This document shows, one piece after another, positions 16,179 through 25,245 of a stretch of DNA of 55,469 nt. The notes beneath the pieces were generated by a model, which did no database searches, was not told the origin of the DNA, and worked only from the letters and a program-made list of their open reading frames with translations. The stretch is from Bacillota bacterium (lineage in GTDB: Bacteria > Bacillota > Clostridia > Lachnospirales > Lachnospiraceae). Each line of letters starts with the position of its first letter. Within the stretch, counting starts at the first letter, position 1. The position numbers and the translations under genes were made by a program. The stretch spans positions 1 through 55,469 of the forward strand of contig JAQXYZ010000153.1 of the NCBI GenBank assembly GCA_029226935.1, written 5' to 3'.

Positions 16179-17450
16179 TTATGCCTCATCAATCGCCTTT
16201 CCGATATCATGACGCATGTATTTGTTTTCAAAGGTAATCCACTCTGTTGCTGCATAGGCATTGGCTCTTGCTTCCTTAAGATCCCTGCCCTTTGCCGTAA
16301 CTCCAAGCACTCTTCCTCCGTTTGTGACAATCCCTTCCTCTGTCTGTTTGGTTCCCGCATGAAAACAGAAATAGGAATCCTGTCCTTCAAATTTTTCAAG
16401 TCCGTGTATCAAAAATCCCTTTTCATATTTAACCGGATATCCTTCGGATGCAAGAACCACGCAGACTGCCGCATTGTCCTCAAACTGAAGGTCAATCTGG
16501 TCGAGTCTTCCGTCAATACAAGCTTCCATTACCTCGATAATGTCATTTTTCATTCTGGGAAGAACCACCTGAGCCTCGGGATCGCCAAATCTTGCATTAT
16601 ATTCTAAAACGCGAGGGCCTTTTTCGGTCAACATCAGCCCAAAGAAGATAATTCCCTTAAATTCTCTTCCTTCAGCAGCCATGGCATCCACGGTTGCCTG
16701 ATAAATATATTTTTTACAGAAGGCATCCACCTCATCTGTATAAAAAGGACTTGGGGAAAAGGTTCCCATCCCTCCGGTGTTCAGTCCGGTGTCTCCATCT
16801 CCGGCACGCTTATGATCCTGCGCGGAGGTCATGGTCTTAATGGTCTTACCGTCTACGTAGGAAAGCACAGATACTTCCCTTCCGGTCATAAATTCTTCAA
16901 TCACAAGGCGATTTCCCGCACTGCCAAACTGCTTATCCAGCATGATGGTCTTCACGCCATCCTTCGCTTCCTCCAGATTCTGGCAGATCAGTACACCCTT
17001 ACCAAGTGCAAGACCATCTGCCTTGAGCACAATAGGGAAGGATGCTGTTTCCAGATATGCAAGCGCATCTTCCGGAGAGTCGAAAGTCTCGTATTCTGCA
17101 GTTGGAATATGATATTTCTTCATCAGATCCTTAGAAAAAGCTTTACTTCCTTCAAGGATAGCAGCATTTTTTCTTGGACCGAATGCCCTAAGTCCTGCCT
17201 TTTCCAGTTCATCTATCAGGCCACCTACCAGAGGATCATCCATTCCTACAATCGTCAGATCGATTTCCTTTTCTCTGGCAAATGCCACAATCTTATCAAA
17301 TTCCATTGCACCGATGGGAACACATTCCGCAATCAGTCCAATGCCTGCATTTCCCGGTGCACAGTAAATCTTATCTACTTTTTTACTCTTTGCTACGCTG
17401 GTGGCAATGGCATGTTCCCTGCCGCCGCTTCCTACGATCAGTACCTTCAC
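16179..17450 (-). CDS. purD: Phosphoribosylamine--glycine ligase
   Basis: A 423-residue GAR synthetase, the second step of purine synthesis: ATP-dependent joining of phosphoribosylamine and glycine. The N-terminal KVLIVGSGGREHA, the ATP-grasp loop LKADGLALGKGV and the catalytic segment NARFGDPEAQVVLPR are all present. I chose the GTG at 17450 because GGAGG sits 5 bases upstream and it gives the usual MKVLIVGSGG start; an ATG four codons earlier contains that Shine-Dalgarno sequence. It is last of the four pur genes in this run. Confidence 0.96.
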   Translation of the reverse strand: MKVLIVGSGGREHAIATSVAKSKKVDKIYCAPGNAGIGLIAECVPIGAMEFDKIVAFAREKEIDLTIVGMDDPLVGGLIDELEKAGLRAFGPRKNAAILEGSKAFSKDLMKKYHIPTAEYETFDSPEDALAYLETASFPIVLKADGLALGKGVLICQNLEEAKDGVKTIMLDKQFGSAGNRLVIEEFMTGREVSVLSYVDGKTIKTMTSAQDHKRAGDGDTGLNTGGMGTFSPSPFYTDEVDAFCKKYIYQATVDAMAAEGREFKGIIFFGLMLTEKGPRVLEYNARFGDPEAQVVLPRMKNDIIEVMEACIDGRLDQIDLQFEDNAAVCVVLASEGYPVKYEKGFLIHGLEKFEGQDSYFCFHAGTKQTEEGIVTNGGRVLGVTAKGRDLKEARANAYAATEWITFENKYMRHDIGKAIDEA

Positions 17451-17483
17451 TTTCTCCTCCATTCCGAAGTGTCAAAAATTCTT

Positions 17484-18080
17484 CTATTTCTGATATGCCG
17501 CAGCAATCTCATTGATTGCCTCAGGCAATATAATCCATTCTGCCTGTTCCATTACTCTGCGCTGAAGGATTTCAGGAGTATCTCCTTCCTTTACCTCCAC
17601 TGCCTTCTGCGCGATGATCCTTCCGGTATCGGTTCCTTCATCCACATAGTGGACAGTGGCCCCGGTAAGCTTTACCCCTCGCTCAAGTGCCGCCTCATGA
17701 ACCTTAAGACCATAATATCCGGTTCCGCAAAAAGATGGGATAAGCGATGGATGAATATTAATAATGCGGTCACGGTAAACCTGTATCATCCTTTCCGGCA
17801 AAATTACAAGGAAGCCTGCCAGAACTATTAAATCAGGATTTAATTCTTCCAGTTTTTTCAGGAAAGCATCATTAAAATCCTGACGGCTTGCAAAATCCTT
17901 TGGAGAAACACAGTAAGCCTGTATTCCCGCATTTCTGGCTCTCTCCAGCGCATAAGCTCCTGCATTGTTGCTAATAACACCTGCTATATTTGTATTTTGG
18001 ATTGTTCCATTCTGAACACCATCTATGATTGCCTGAAGATTTGTCCCGCCGCCAGAGACACACACAACTATGTTCAGCAT
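17484..18080 (-). CDS. purN: Phosphoribosylglycinamide formyltransferase
   Basis: A 198-residue GAR transformylase, the third purine step, using 10-formyl-tetrahydrofolate. Visible are the phosphate loop [13 protein letters not shown], the catalytic Asn/His/Asp region ([11 protein letters not shown] with a later Asp in YVDEGTDTG). The gene overlaps the end of purM by 7 bases, a sign of translational coupling, and is followed by purD after a 33-base gap. Confidence 0.96.
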   Translation of the reverse strand: MLNIVVCVSGGGTNLQAIIDGVQNGTIQNTNIAGVISNNAGAYALERARNAGIQAYCVSPKDFASRQDFNDAFLKKLEELNPDLIVLAGFLVILPERMIQVYRDRIINIHPSLIPSFCGTGYYGLKVHEAALERGVKLTGATVHYVDEGTDTGRIIAQKAVEVKEGDTPEILQRRVMEQAEWIILPEAINEIAAAYQK

Positions 18081-19111
18081 ATAGTTACTCCCTTTTCACC
18101 GGCTTCTACCTTGCCAACCACATAAGCTGCTTCGCCGGCTGCTTCAATGGTTGCTACAGCCTTGTCTACATCCGAAGGATCAAGAGCAAGCACCATACCA
18201 AGTCCCATATTATAGGTATTATACATCATCTTTTCCTCCAGATTTCCCTTTTTCTGCATCAACTTGAAAATAGCAGGTATGGGATAGCTGTCCTTCTCTA
18301 CAACTGCTCTGATGCCTTCGGGAAGCATTCTGGGAATATTCTCATAAAAACCGCCGCCGGTAATGTGGCTGCAGCCCTTAATAGTAACTCCTGCGTCTTT
18401 CACATTCTTTAATGCCTTCACATAAATCTTGGTAGGTGTAATCAAAGCCTCTCCCAGAGTTGTTCCTAACTCATCATAATATGTATCGAGGCTTTCTTTG
18501 GTCATTTCAAAAACCTTTCTTACCAGTGAAAATCCATTGCTGTGAACTCCCGAGGAAGAAATGCCTACAAGTACATCTCCGGGCTTAATATTCTCTCCCG
18601 TAATCAGGTCCTTCTGGTCTACCACTCCTACTGCAAATCCCGCAAGATCATACTCATCCTCCGGCATCAGTCCCGGATGCTCTGCAGTCTCTCCGCCAAT
18701 CAATGCAGCTCCGGCCTGCTTACAGCCCTCTGCCACGCCCTTGACAATCGTTGCGATCTTTTCTGGATAATTCTTTCCACATGCAATATAGTCAAGGAAA
18801 AAGATGGGTTCTCCGCCTGCACAGGCAATGTCATTGACACACATAGCCACACAGTCAATTCCCACCGTATCATGCTTATCCATCAAAAATGCAAGCTTAA
18901 TCTTGGTCCCCACTCCGTCTGTTCCTGAAACCAAAGTGGGATTTTCCATATTTTTAATAGAAGAAAGTGAAAATGCTCCTGAAAACCCTCCAAGACCTCC
19001 CAGTACCTCGGGTCTCATAGTCTCCTTCACATACTTTTTCATCAATTCCACGCTGCGGTAGCCTGCTTCAATATCAACTCCGGCATTCTTGTAATCCATT
19101 TTTCTGTCCAT
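18074..19111 (-). CDS. purM: Phosphoribosylformylglycinamidine cyclo-ligase
   Basis: A 345-residue AIR synthetase, fifth purine step. Family signatures include [24 protein letters not shown], the [12 protein letters not shown] and GGETAEHPG segments, and [10 protein letters not shown]. Two in-frame ATGs (19111 and 19099) are possible; AAAGGA abuts the first, so the second may be used in part. Gap to purE is about 24 bases; it overlaps purN. Confidence 0.96.
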   Translation of the reverse strand: MDRKMDYKNAGVDIEAGYRSVELMKKYVKETMRPEVLGGLGGFSGAFSLSSIKNMENPTLVSGTDGVGTKIKLAFLMDKHDTVGIDCVAMCVNDIACAGGEPIFFLDYIACGKNYPEKIATIVKGVAEGCKQAGAALIGGETAEHPGLMPEDEYDLAGFAVGVVDQKDLITGENIKPGDVLVGISSSGVHSNGFSLVRKVFEMTKESLDTYYDELGTTLGEALITPTKIYVKALKNVKDAGVTIKGCSHITGGGFYENIPRMLPEGIRAVVEKDSYPIPAIFKLMQKKGNLEEKMMYNTYNMGLGMVLALDPSDVDKAVATIEAAGEAAYVVGKVEAGEKGVTIC

Positions 19112-19135
19112 TCCTTTCTCTTGTAGGGATATTAT

Positions 19136-19636
19136 TTAATAATTTTTATAGCCAACCTGGCTAAGTCTTTCATCCTTTTTCTGAACACTTTCTTTCAGAT
19201 TCTGACTGTATGCCTTCAGCTTCTTCAAAAGCTCCTCATCTGAAGTTGCCAAAATTTTCGCTGCCAGAAGTCCCGCATTAGCACCACCGTTGATTGCAAC
19301 TGTTGCCACCGGTATGCCGGAAGGCATCTGAACGATAGAATAAAGAGAATCCCTTCCCCCTAATGAGGTTGTATGCATGGGAATACCGATGACCGGCATC
19401 GGAAAGATTGCCGCACACATTCCCGGCAGATGTGCCGCCATGCCTGCTCCTGCAATAATTACCTTAAAGCCCTTTTCTTCTGCGGTTTTCGCATACTCAA
19501 AAAATACATCCGGTTCCCTGTGAGCAGAGATGATCTTCATCTCAAAGGAAATTCCAAGTTCTGCAAGGACATCGGCTGCCTTAGCCATAACCGGCATATC
19601 CGAATCACTGCCCATCACAATTCCTACCTGTGCCAT
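19136..19636 (-). CDS. purE: N5-carboxyaminoimidazole ribonucleotide mutase
   Basis: A 166-residue PurE, class I type. It shows GIVMGSDSDMPVM at the start, the active-site SAHREPD loop, and AGAGMAAHLPGM. No PurK gene is visible in the window, so whether it acts as N5-CAIR mutase or direct AIR carboxylase depends on genes elsewhere. The ATG at 19636 has GGAGG about 9 bases upstream; an ATG five codons earlier contains that site. It is the first pur gene and is preceded by its own promoter. Confidence 0.95.
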   Translation of the reverse strand: MAQVGIVMGSDSDMPVMAKAADVLAELGISFEMKIISAHREPDVFFEYAKTAEEKGFKVIIAGAGMAAHLPGMCAAIFPMPVIGIPMHTTSLGGRDSLYSIVQMPSGIPVATVAINGGANAGLLAAKILATSDEELLKKLKAYSQNLKESVQKKDERLSQVGYKNY

Positions 19637-19676
19637 AATACTTCCTCCCATTCTTCTGTGCCTTATATTCTATAAC

Positions 19677-19706
19677 ATCATACTATAAAACCCTTCATTT
19701 CTGCAA
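19677..19706 (-). promoter_or_regulatory. Promoter of the pur operon
   Basis: TTGCAG (19701-19706) and TATGAT (19677-19682) with 18-base spacing on the minus strand, upstream of purE. No purine riboswitch fold is seen in the short leader. Confidence 0.6.
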
Positions 19707-19713
19707 CTACTTC

Positions 19714-21768
19714 TTACAACTCCGCTTCCTCTAAAGGACGGTTCAGTTCTTCACATCCCGGCAGCACAAATCTTCCTTCTATAATAATGGGGATTACACA
19801 TTCCTCATAGGTTACTACGCTGACCTCTCCCAGCTCATCATAGGGGATGGTAATATCCGTATGACAGTTAAAATAAGCGGTGCTGTCCTGATGATGCCGT
19901 TTTAAAGAACACTCGTTATCTCTCGCAATAATTTCCTTCCCGTCAGGATTATAAACAGTCACATCCTCTGCATGGGAATAGCAGGTATCCCCAAAGGCAA
20001 AGTGGGGACCGGTCTTTTCTGCAATTAAAATAGGCAGCTTATCCTCAATCCCATATTTTCTTGCTGCTACAAAAGCTGTGGTATTGGTGCCAATTGCAAA
20101 CTCCCCAAGGGGCAGCGTTTCGTGATGATACAAAACATTATCCCTGATATATTTACGGTTCTGATCCCGGGTATCAAAATTACTGCAGGTATAATCTGTT
20201 ACCATGCCATCCTTTACGGTTAACTCCATATTTCTATATTCCAGTTCATTCAGATAAACCCTGCTTACATGCAGTGTCCCCTCCGTGCCTTTCAGCACCG
20301 GAGAAGTAAACACTTCGCCTACCGGAATGTTCACATCTGCCACACAGTTCTCAAAATTCGTCTGCTTTTCCCTGTCCGTAAGCGTATGAAGCATAATCTT
20401 CATATTGGTCCGGTTGCCATTCATTCCCTTAACCAGCACATATTTCCCCTGATCCAACATATCGATAATCATCTGCTGCATCTTTTGATAAAGCTGATAG
20501 TCAAGCGTGTTAATGCGGACTACCTCATCAAAAATTTCCGGAAAATTCTCCCCAATCTCCGGAACCGGAAATGCAATGATGGTAAAACTTCTCTCCTCAC
20601 CTTTGATATAACGGTTTTGCAGTTCTCCTGCCGCTGCCATATATTCCACTGTCAGCTTCTGCTGGGCTTCCGACAAGTGAAGGGCATGAGGGTTGTCTTT
20701 CAAGTCTGCTGTTTTTTCTCCAAACACCTCTACCACTGCCGGTCCGCCAAAGACCGCTGCCTGCTCTTTATATGTCTCGTATCCTTCCTGCCATGCCTCC
20801 ATCCGAACCTGTACCAGCTTTTTATCCAGCACAAGCGCCTGATCATCTTTATGGTCAAAATCGTATTGCTTATTGGGAATTGCGCCATAATAGCCGATGC
20901 GGTTCATTCCCTTTCCCTGAAGAATACTTGATGCTGCACGGTAAATAGTGGGTTCCATTCCCATCCTTCTGAAGTTTTCCACCGCTTTCTTTATCATAGG
21001 TTCAAACCCAAGGCAATACCTGATATTCACAGTTTTCTTTTTCTTAATATCTTTATTTCCCACTTCAAAGCCAATTCGATAGCCTTCCGTATAGGTATCC
21101 GCCATCTTTTGAAGAGTCTCTTCCGGCAGGGAGCTTAAATGTCTCCAGGTTTCTATTTCATTGTCTGTCACATATTCTCCGTAATAATAAAGGTATCTGG
21201 GATCTGATAAATCCCCCTCTATGATTTCAAGCGCAAAATCTGCCTCTGGATTCAACATATCATCCAGTTTCTTTTCTGTGGCTTCTCTGGTATAATCGCT
21301 GACATACCAGTACAGAATTTCCTGTAGTGCCTGAGAAGCTGGAAGTTCTCCGTTTTCCTGCTGTTCACAGATGAAAGAACCATAAATTTCCAAGAACAGT
21401 TCCATGCGAATGGTCACGCCTTCAATGCTTTTCTCGTAAACAAAAGGAATGATACTTCGAATTTCTGCATAGAGAAAACATAAAATCTGTCCGTATTCCT
21501 CTCCAAAGCAATCTGCACAAAAGGTTGGATTCCCATAACTGCCTTCATAATTTTCGGACAGGATATCTTCATACAATCTGCGGTTTCTTTCTGCCAGTTC
21601 TTCCATGGAAGCGCAGGATAATCCTCCCGCCACAACAAATTCCCAAGTATCACATACCAGTTCAATCCATTCAGATATTTTTCTGAAATATTCCTGAAAT
21701 TCCGGTTTAAGTACATTTTCATTCTTAATCTTCTGTGTTCGTTCCTTTGCCAGTAAAAATCTCTCCAT
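19714..21768 (-). CDS. M29-type aminopeptidase with a long N-terminal extension
   Basis: A 684-residue cytoplasmic metallopeptidase. The C-terminal ~370 residues match AmpS/PepS-like (M29) aminopeptidases. Probable metal-site segments are Glu in NIPVGEVFTSP, Glu in LGEFAIGTNT, His in GPHFAFGDTCY and His/Asp in NCHTDI. M29 enzymes remove N-terminal residues and are usually about 410 residues long, so ~270 residues at the front are extra and of unknown role. The ATG at 21768 overlaps the stop of the upstream membrane protein (TGATG), so translation is coupled; an in-frame TTG one codon earlier is less likely. Confidence 0.85.
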   Translation of the reverse strand: MERFLLAKERTQKIKNENVLKPEFQEYFRKISEWIELVCDTWEFVVAGGLSCASMEELAERNRRLYEDILSENYEGSYGNPTFCADCFGEEYGQILCFLYAEIRSIIPFVYEKSIEGVTIRMELFLEIYGSFICEQQENGELPASQALQEILYWYVSDYTREATEKKLDDMLNPEADFALEIIEGDLSDPRYLYYYGEYVTDNEIETWRHLSSLPEETLQKMADTYTEGYRIGFEVGNKDIKKKKTVNIRYCLGFEPMIKKAVENFRRMGMEPTIYRAASSILQGKGMNRIGYYGAIPNKQYDFDHKDDQALVLDKKLVQVRMEAWQEGYETYKEQAAVFGGPAVVEVFGEKTADLKDNPHALHLSEAQQKLTVEYMAAAGELQNRYIKGEERSFTIIAFPVPEIGENFPEIFDEVVRINTLDYQLYQKMQQMIIDMLDQGKYVLVKGMNGNRTNMKIMLHTLTDREKQTNFENCVADVNIPVGEVFTSPVLKGTEGTLHVSRVYLNELEYRNMELTVKDGMVTDYTCSNFDTRDQNRKYIRDNVLYHHETLPLGEFAIGTNTTAFVAARKYGIEDKLPILIAEKTGPHFAFGDTCYSHAEDVTVYNPDGKEIIARDNECSLKRHHQDSTAYFNCHTDITIPYDELGEVSVVTYEECVIPIIIEGRFVLPGCEELNRPLEEAEL

Positions 21769-22091
21769 CAATCCACATACGCTCCTGCAAATAATATAAT
21801 ACTGAGCATTCCAAATGCCAAAACATTTACAATGATTCCAAGCACCGTAAACAACTTAAACTTCTCATTTTCAGTGGTAGACCATATTCCAAGCCCCAAA
21901 CCAACAGTCATAAAGATAACCGCTAAGAACGCTGCTGCACCATAGCGTGCCGATGCTTCTCCCTTGTTCAGATAAGATAAGTATACTGCTGTTCCCAGCG
22001 TGATATTCGCGAGCACCCCAAGAATGGTTGACATAATTCCTCTCTGTGTGTGCTCTTTGTTTGTAAAAATATATCCCTTTGTCCTGACCAT
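21768..22091 (-). CDS. Small three-helix membrane protein (DUF6142-like)
   Basis: About 107 residues: a polar start (VRTKGYIFTNKEHTQRG) and then three hydrophobic segments. The size and start resemble the DUF6142 family of Clostridia, which has no known function. The frame is open to 22208, but a hairpin (22181-22206) lies inside that extension, so I place the start at 22091, behind a purine-rich GAAAGGAAAG. The stop is interlocked with the aminopeptidase start. Confidence 0.6.
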   Translation of the reverse strand: MVRTKGYIFTNKEHTQRGIMSTILGVLANITLGTAVYLSYLNKGEASARYGAAAFLAVIFMTVGLGLGIWSTTENEKFKLFTVLGIIVNVLAFGMLSIILFAGAYVD

Positions 22092-22180
22092 TTTTGTTTT
22101 TCTTTCCTTTCTGCGACATAAACCCTGTAACAAAAGTATGTCAGCAGCCTTCTTTCTGCCGCGCTTATTTATAGGAAAGA

Positions 22181-22206
22181 GGGCATCTCTGATTTCAGAA
22201 ATGCCC
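22181..22206 (-). terminator. Terminator after the 50-residue membrane ORF
   Basis: GGGCATTTCTG and CAGAGATGCCC form an 11-position stem with one mismatch around AAAT, followed by TCTTTCCT on the minus strand. It would end the pyrE transcript. Confidence 0.7.
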
Positions 22207-22215
22207 ACCCATCAT

Positions 22216-22368
22216 CTAAAATAAAATCTTTGACTTACCTGCTAACAGTTTCGCTCCCCCTATAATCATCAATGTTCCACAGACAATTCCTGTTACTAAT
22301 GTTACAACGCCAAGAGCAATACTCATTGCGCCTGTTCCGTTCATGGTCTTATAAACTTTCTCCTCCAT
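22216..22368 (-). CDS. Small membrane protein, 50 residues
   Basis: A short gene with a strong AAAGGAG site eight bases before its ATG. The product begins MEEKVYKTMNGTGAMSIALG and contains one or two hydrophobic stretches rich in Gly, Val, Thr and Ile (LGVVTLVTGIVCGTLMIIGG), ending AGKSKILF. It sits 27 bases after pyrE and before a terminator, so it is the last gene of the pyrE transcript. Many Lachnospiraceae carry a small membrane protein in this style; the function is unknown. Confidence 0.7.
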   Translation of the reverse strand: MEEKVYKTMNGTGAMSIALGVVTLVTGIVCGTLMIIGGAKLLAGKSKILF

Positions 22369-22395
22369 GTGGATGCTCCTTTCCAAATTCAAAAT

Positions 22396-23070
22396 TTACT
22401 GTGCCCCATACTGTTCATAATATGCATCGATTGCAGCTTTAATGGTATCGTCAATGTAAATCTGTCCCTTATAGGGCTTATTATAAAGGTATTCAACCAC
22501 TTCCTTCATATTGACAATGGCATTGGCATCAAAACCGTACTTCTCTTTAATCTCTGCAAGAGCGCTCTTCTTAGTCTGTCCCTTCTCCATGCGGTTTAAG
22601 GATACCATCAATCCCTTAACCTCCACATCCGCCTGCGCCTTGATAATCGGGAAGGTTTCCTCAATGGATTTGCCTGAGGTAGTCACATCCTCAATAATCA
22701 CTACCCTATCCCCATCCTTTAACTTGCTTCCAAGCAGAATGCCTGTATCTCCGTGATCCTTCACTTCCTTACGGTTTGAGCAGTAGCGGATGTCCTTTCC
22801 ATAGAGTTCACTGATTGCCATGGTAGTGGCTACGGTAAGGGGAATTCCCTTATAAGCAGGTCCAAAAAGTACGTCAAAGTCGAGACCGTAATTATCATGT
22901 ATCGCCTTCGCATAATATTCACCCAGCTTACGAAGCTGTGTTCCTGTTACATAACCGCCCGCATTCATAAAAAACGGGGATTTCCTTCCACTCTTTAATG
23001 TAAATTCTCCAAACTTAAGTACCTGGCTGTCCACCATAAATTCGATAAATTCCTGCTTGTAGCTTTCCAT
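22396..23070 (-). CDS. pyrE: Orotate phosphoribosyltransferase
   Basis: A 224-residue enzyme that joins orotate to PRPP in pyrimidine synthesis. The PRPP-binding motif VVIIEDVTTSGKS is intact, along with KSGRKSPFFMNAGG at the substrate site and the catalytic-loop region RKEVKDHGDTG. The ATG at 23070 has AAGGAG eight bases upstream; the longer open frame lacks one. A good promoter lies at 23106-23134. Confidence 0.96.
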   Translation of the reverse strand: MESYKQEFIEFMVDSQVLKFGEFTLKSGRKSPFFMNAGGYVTGTQLRKLGEYYAKAIHDNYGLDFDVLFGPAYKGIPLTVATTMAISELYGKDIRYCSNRKEVKDHGDTGILLGSKLKDGDRVVIIEDVTTSGKSIEETFPIIKAQADVEVKGLMVSLNRMEKGQTKKSALAEIKEKYGFDANAIVNMKEVVEYLYNKPYKGQIYIDDTIKAAIDAYYEQYGAQ

Positions 23071-23105
23071 GCTTCTATCTCCTTTGCAATCCTTAATCTT
23101 TTCCA

Positions 23106-23134
23106 ATCTTACCATAAATAAAGGAGCTTTTCAA
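23106..23134 (-). promoter_or_regulatory. Promoter of pyrE
   Basis: TTGAAA (23129-23134) and TAAGAT (23106-23111) with 17-base spacing on the minus strand. I see no PyrR-type attenuator in the short leader. Confidence 0.6.
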
Positions 23135-23188
23135 TTAGTCTGTTCTGTTTGTGTTCTCTGAATCTATTCCTGTCCTCACATAATATAA

Positions 23189-24172
23189 TTAGGCTTCCGC
23201 CTCAGTCTTTACAGGTGCTGCACAATGGGGACATGTTGTACATGTGCCGGCAATATAAACTCCGCCACAGTAATCACATTTGATTTCAACAGGCTTTTTA
23301 TTCTTCACTTCAACATAATCTGCATACTTTTTCCTTTGCATAGGCTCAACAAAACAGATCATTACCATAAAGAAGCCATATACCACCAAAAATAACAGCA
23401 AAACAAAAAGCCCTTCTATATCTATCACAGTTTTCTGTGCATCTGCATTTAATTTGTCAAATGCTTTTACAAATGCTTTCGAAGGTGTGTCCGGATATCT
23501 GTACAAATTTTCCTGCAGTTCCTCATTAAAGGCGTCTATTCTTTCTTGTGGCAACGCAGAAGTTGTATCATCTCCAATCATTCCTTCCCAATACCAATCA
23601 ATAAAATCGGAATCCGGATTTTCAGGTTGTGTATAAATGATCAGCCAATGGTACTCATCCTCAAATTCCTGACAGTATCTGTCATATGCATAGTCTTCCA
23701 TTGAATCATAATATGGTTGCCATACACTGTTGTCCTCCACCAAAACTGCCGTAGCAACGCCTGTTTTTTCATACAATTCAGAAAGTCTCATTTGAATTTC
23801 TGCTTCTTCTTCATCGGTCAGAAGATTGATCTCATCAACAACTTTAATATCCTTTTCTGTATTTACAGAAAGCTTTCGTGGAATCTGTATCATTCCTATA
23901 GAAACGATTGCAAGAAAAACCAGTAGCACAGCTAAGGAAATGATTGCTGTAGCCGGCCTTATACGCGCCTTCTTTCCTTCTCCTACAATATCATAATCCG
24001 CATAACGATACACCGGATGACCGTCTACATATGTAAAAAAGACTCTTGCACCATTGAATGGACGCGTTTTCAATCGGCGGCTTGGCTGACCAGAACCTCC
24101 ACTATGAGAACTGCTGTGATGACTGCTATGGAAACCTCCACTATGAGAGCCTCCTCCTGAGGAATGTGGCAT
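23189..24172 (-). CDS. Membrane protein with TPM-like domain and C-terminal zinc ribbon
   Basis: A 327-residue protein. The first 30 residues are almost only Ser, Gly and His. A transmembrane helix follows (about residues 75-97), then a ~130-residue extracellular region that looks like a TPM/YgcG-type domain (VVDEINLLTDEEEAEIQMRLSEL region, then GVATAVLVEDN). A second transmembrane helix (about 250-272) leads to a cytoplasmic C-terminal zinc ribbon (CDYCGG ... CPHC). TPM domains occur in photosystem repair and envelope proteins; the role here is unknown. It lies between pyrF and pyrE but looks functionally separate. Confidence 0.6.
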   Translation of the reverse strand: MPHSSGGGSHSGGFHSSHHSSSHSGGSGQPSRRLKTRPFNGARVFFTYVDGHPVYRYADYDIVGEGKKARIRPATAIISLAVLLVFLAIVSIGMIQIPRKLSVNTEKDIKVVDEINLLTDEEEAEIQMRLSELYEKTGVATAVLVEDNSVWQPYYDSMEDYAYDRYCQEFEDEYHWLIIYTQPENPDSDFIDWYWEGMIGDDTTSALPQERIDAFNEELQENLYRYPDTPSKAFVKAFDKLNADAQKTVIDIEGLFVLLLFLVVYGFFMVMICFVEPMQRKKYADYVEVKNKKPVEIKCDYCGGVYIAGTCTTCPHCAAPVKTEAEA

Positions 24173-24211
24173 AAAATAACCTCCCTGAAAATTTTTATTA
24201 TACTCTTACCT

Positions 24212-25150
24212 CTATGAACGGTTATTCAATGCATCTGCAATGTCTTTTCTCATATCTTCCACTGCTGCCCTTGACGCCTCTGCAAAATGCTCCGCACCAA
24301 AAGATGCGTATTTCTCCTGCTGGTATGCCGCAATAATGCCTCTTGAAGAATTTACGATAGCACCCAGCCCATCCTCATTGAAAAAGTGTACCAGATCTGC
24401 ACCCTTGCCGCCCTGTGCACCATATCCAGGCACCAAAATATAGCTTTTAGGCATAATTCTGCGAAGGATCTTTCCCATTTCCGGATAAGTAGCACCAACC
24501 ACTGCGCCCACATAGCTGTAGGCATCTCCCATGTGCTCCTCTCCCCATTTGGCAACCTGTTCGCCAACAATCTCATAAAGGGGTCTGTTATCACCATCAG
24601 CAAGCCTTCTGTCCTGAAACTCACCGCTGCTTGGATTGGAGGTTTTAACCAGGATAAAAATGCCCTTCTTCTCTTCCTGACACACCTTAATAAAAGGCTT
24701 AATGCCATCTGATCCCAGATAAGGATTAACGGTTGCAAAGTCCTCATCAAAGCCATAATAGGACTTACTTCCCACTGTTACCTTGCCCAGATGACCTACC
24801 GCATATGCTTCAGAGGTAGAACCGATATCTCCTCTTTTAATGTCTGCGATTACAACCAGATCCTTTTCCTTACAGTAATCTACCGTCTTCTTAAATGCCA
24901 TAAGTCCGGGGATGCCAAACTGTTCATACATGGCAATCTGCGGTTTAACTGCGGGAATAATGTCATAAATATTGTCAATAATTTCCTTATTATACTGCCA
25001 GATTGCTTCTGCTGCCCCCTCCAGAGTCTCACCAAACTCTGCAAAGGCCTTCTTCTGAATGTGTTCCGGCACAAACTTCATCATTGGGTCTAGTCCCACT
25101 ACGATAGGCGCCCCTGTTGCTTTAATTTTATCCACTAATTTATTAATCAT
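24212..25150 (-). CDS. pyrF: Orotidine 5'-phosphate decarboxylase (type 2)
   Basis: A 312-residue OMP decarboxylase that makes UMP. The catalytic Asp-Lys-x-x-Asp array is visible as VIADIKRGDIGSTSEAYA; the N-terminal VVGLDP and C-terminal VPGYGAQGGKG phosphate-binding segment also fit. Its length matches the longer PyrF subfamily. The ATG at 25150 has AGAGGAGG six bases upstream; the longer open frame would run into the nrdD terminator hairpin. Confidence 0.95.
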   Translation of the reverse strand: MINKLVDKIKATGAPIVVGLDPMMKFVPEHIQKKAFAEFGETLEGAAEAIWQYNKEIIDNIYDIIPAVKPQIAMYEQFGIPGLMAFKKTVDYCKEKDLVVIADIKRGDIGSTSEAYAVGHLGKVTVGSKSYYGFDEDFATVNPYLGSDGIKPFIKVCQEEKKGIFILVKTSNPSSGEFQDRRLADGDNRPLYEIVGEQVAKWGEEHMGDAYSYVGAVVGATYPEMGKILRRIMPKSYILVPGYGAQGGKGADLVHFFNEDGLGAIVNSSRGIIAAYQQEKYASFGAEHFAEASRAAVEDMRKDIADALNNRS

Positions 25151-25186
25151 AGTAAACCTCCTCTTATACCTATGCTTTATCATACA

Positions 25187-25216
25187 AGAAAGACGTTGGT
25201 TTTTCAACGTCTTTCT
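25187..25216 (-). terminator. Hairpin between nrdD and pyrF
   Basis: AGAAAGACGTTG and CAACGTCTTTCT form a perfect 12-bp stem with a short loop, about 30 bases after the nrdD stop. The T tract after it is poor, so read-through into pyrF is possible. Confidence 0.6.
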
Positions 25217-25245
25217 GTTATACATGAATTGATATTTTCAATTTG

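Noticed and set aside
16812-17831. 339-residue plus-strand frame antisense to purD and purN
   Set aside because: The minus-strand genes are certain; the antisense frame crosses two genes and resembles no protein.
19637-19713. Purine riboswitch upstream of purE
   Set aside because: The leader is too short and lacks the conserved junction sequences.
20269-20931. 220-residue plus-strand frame antisense to the aminopeptidase
   Set aside because: Shadow of a well supported gene; no start site.
22092-22208. 39-residue N-terminal extension of the small membrane protein
   Set aside because: It would contain the terminator hairpin at 22181-22206; an internal start fits better.
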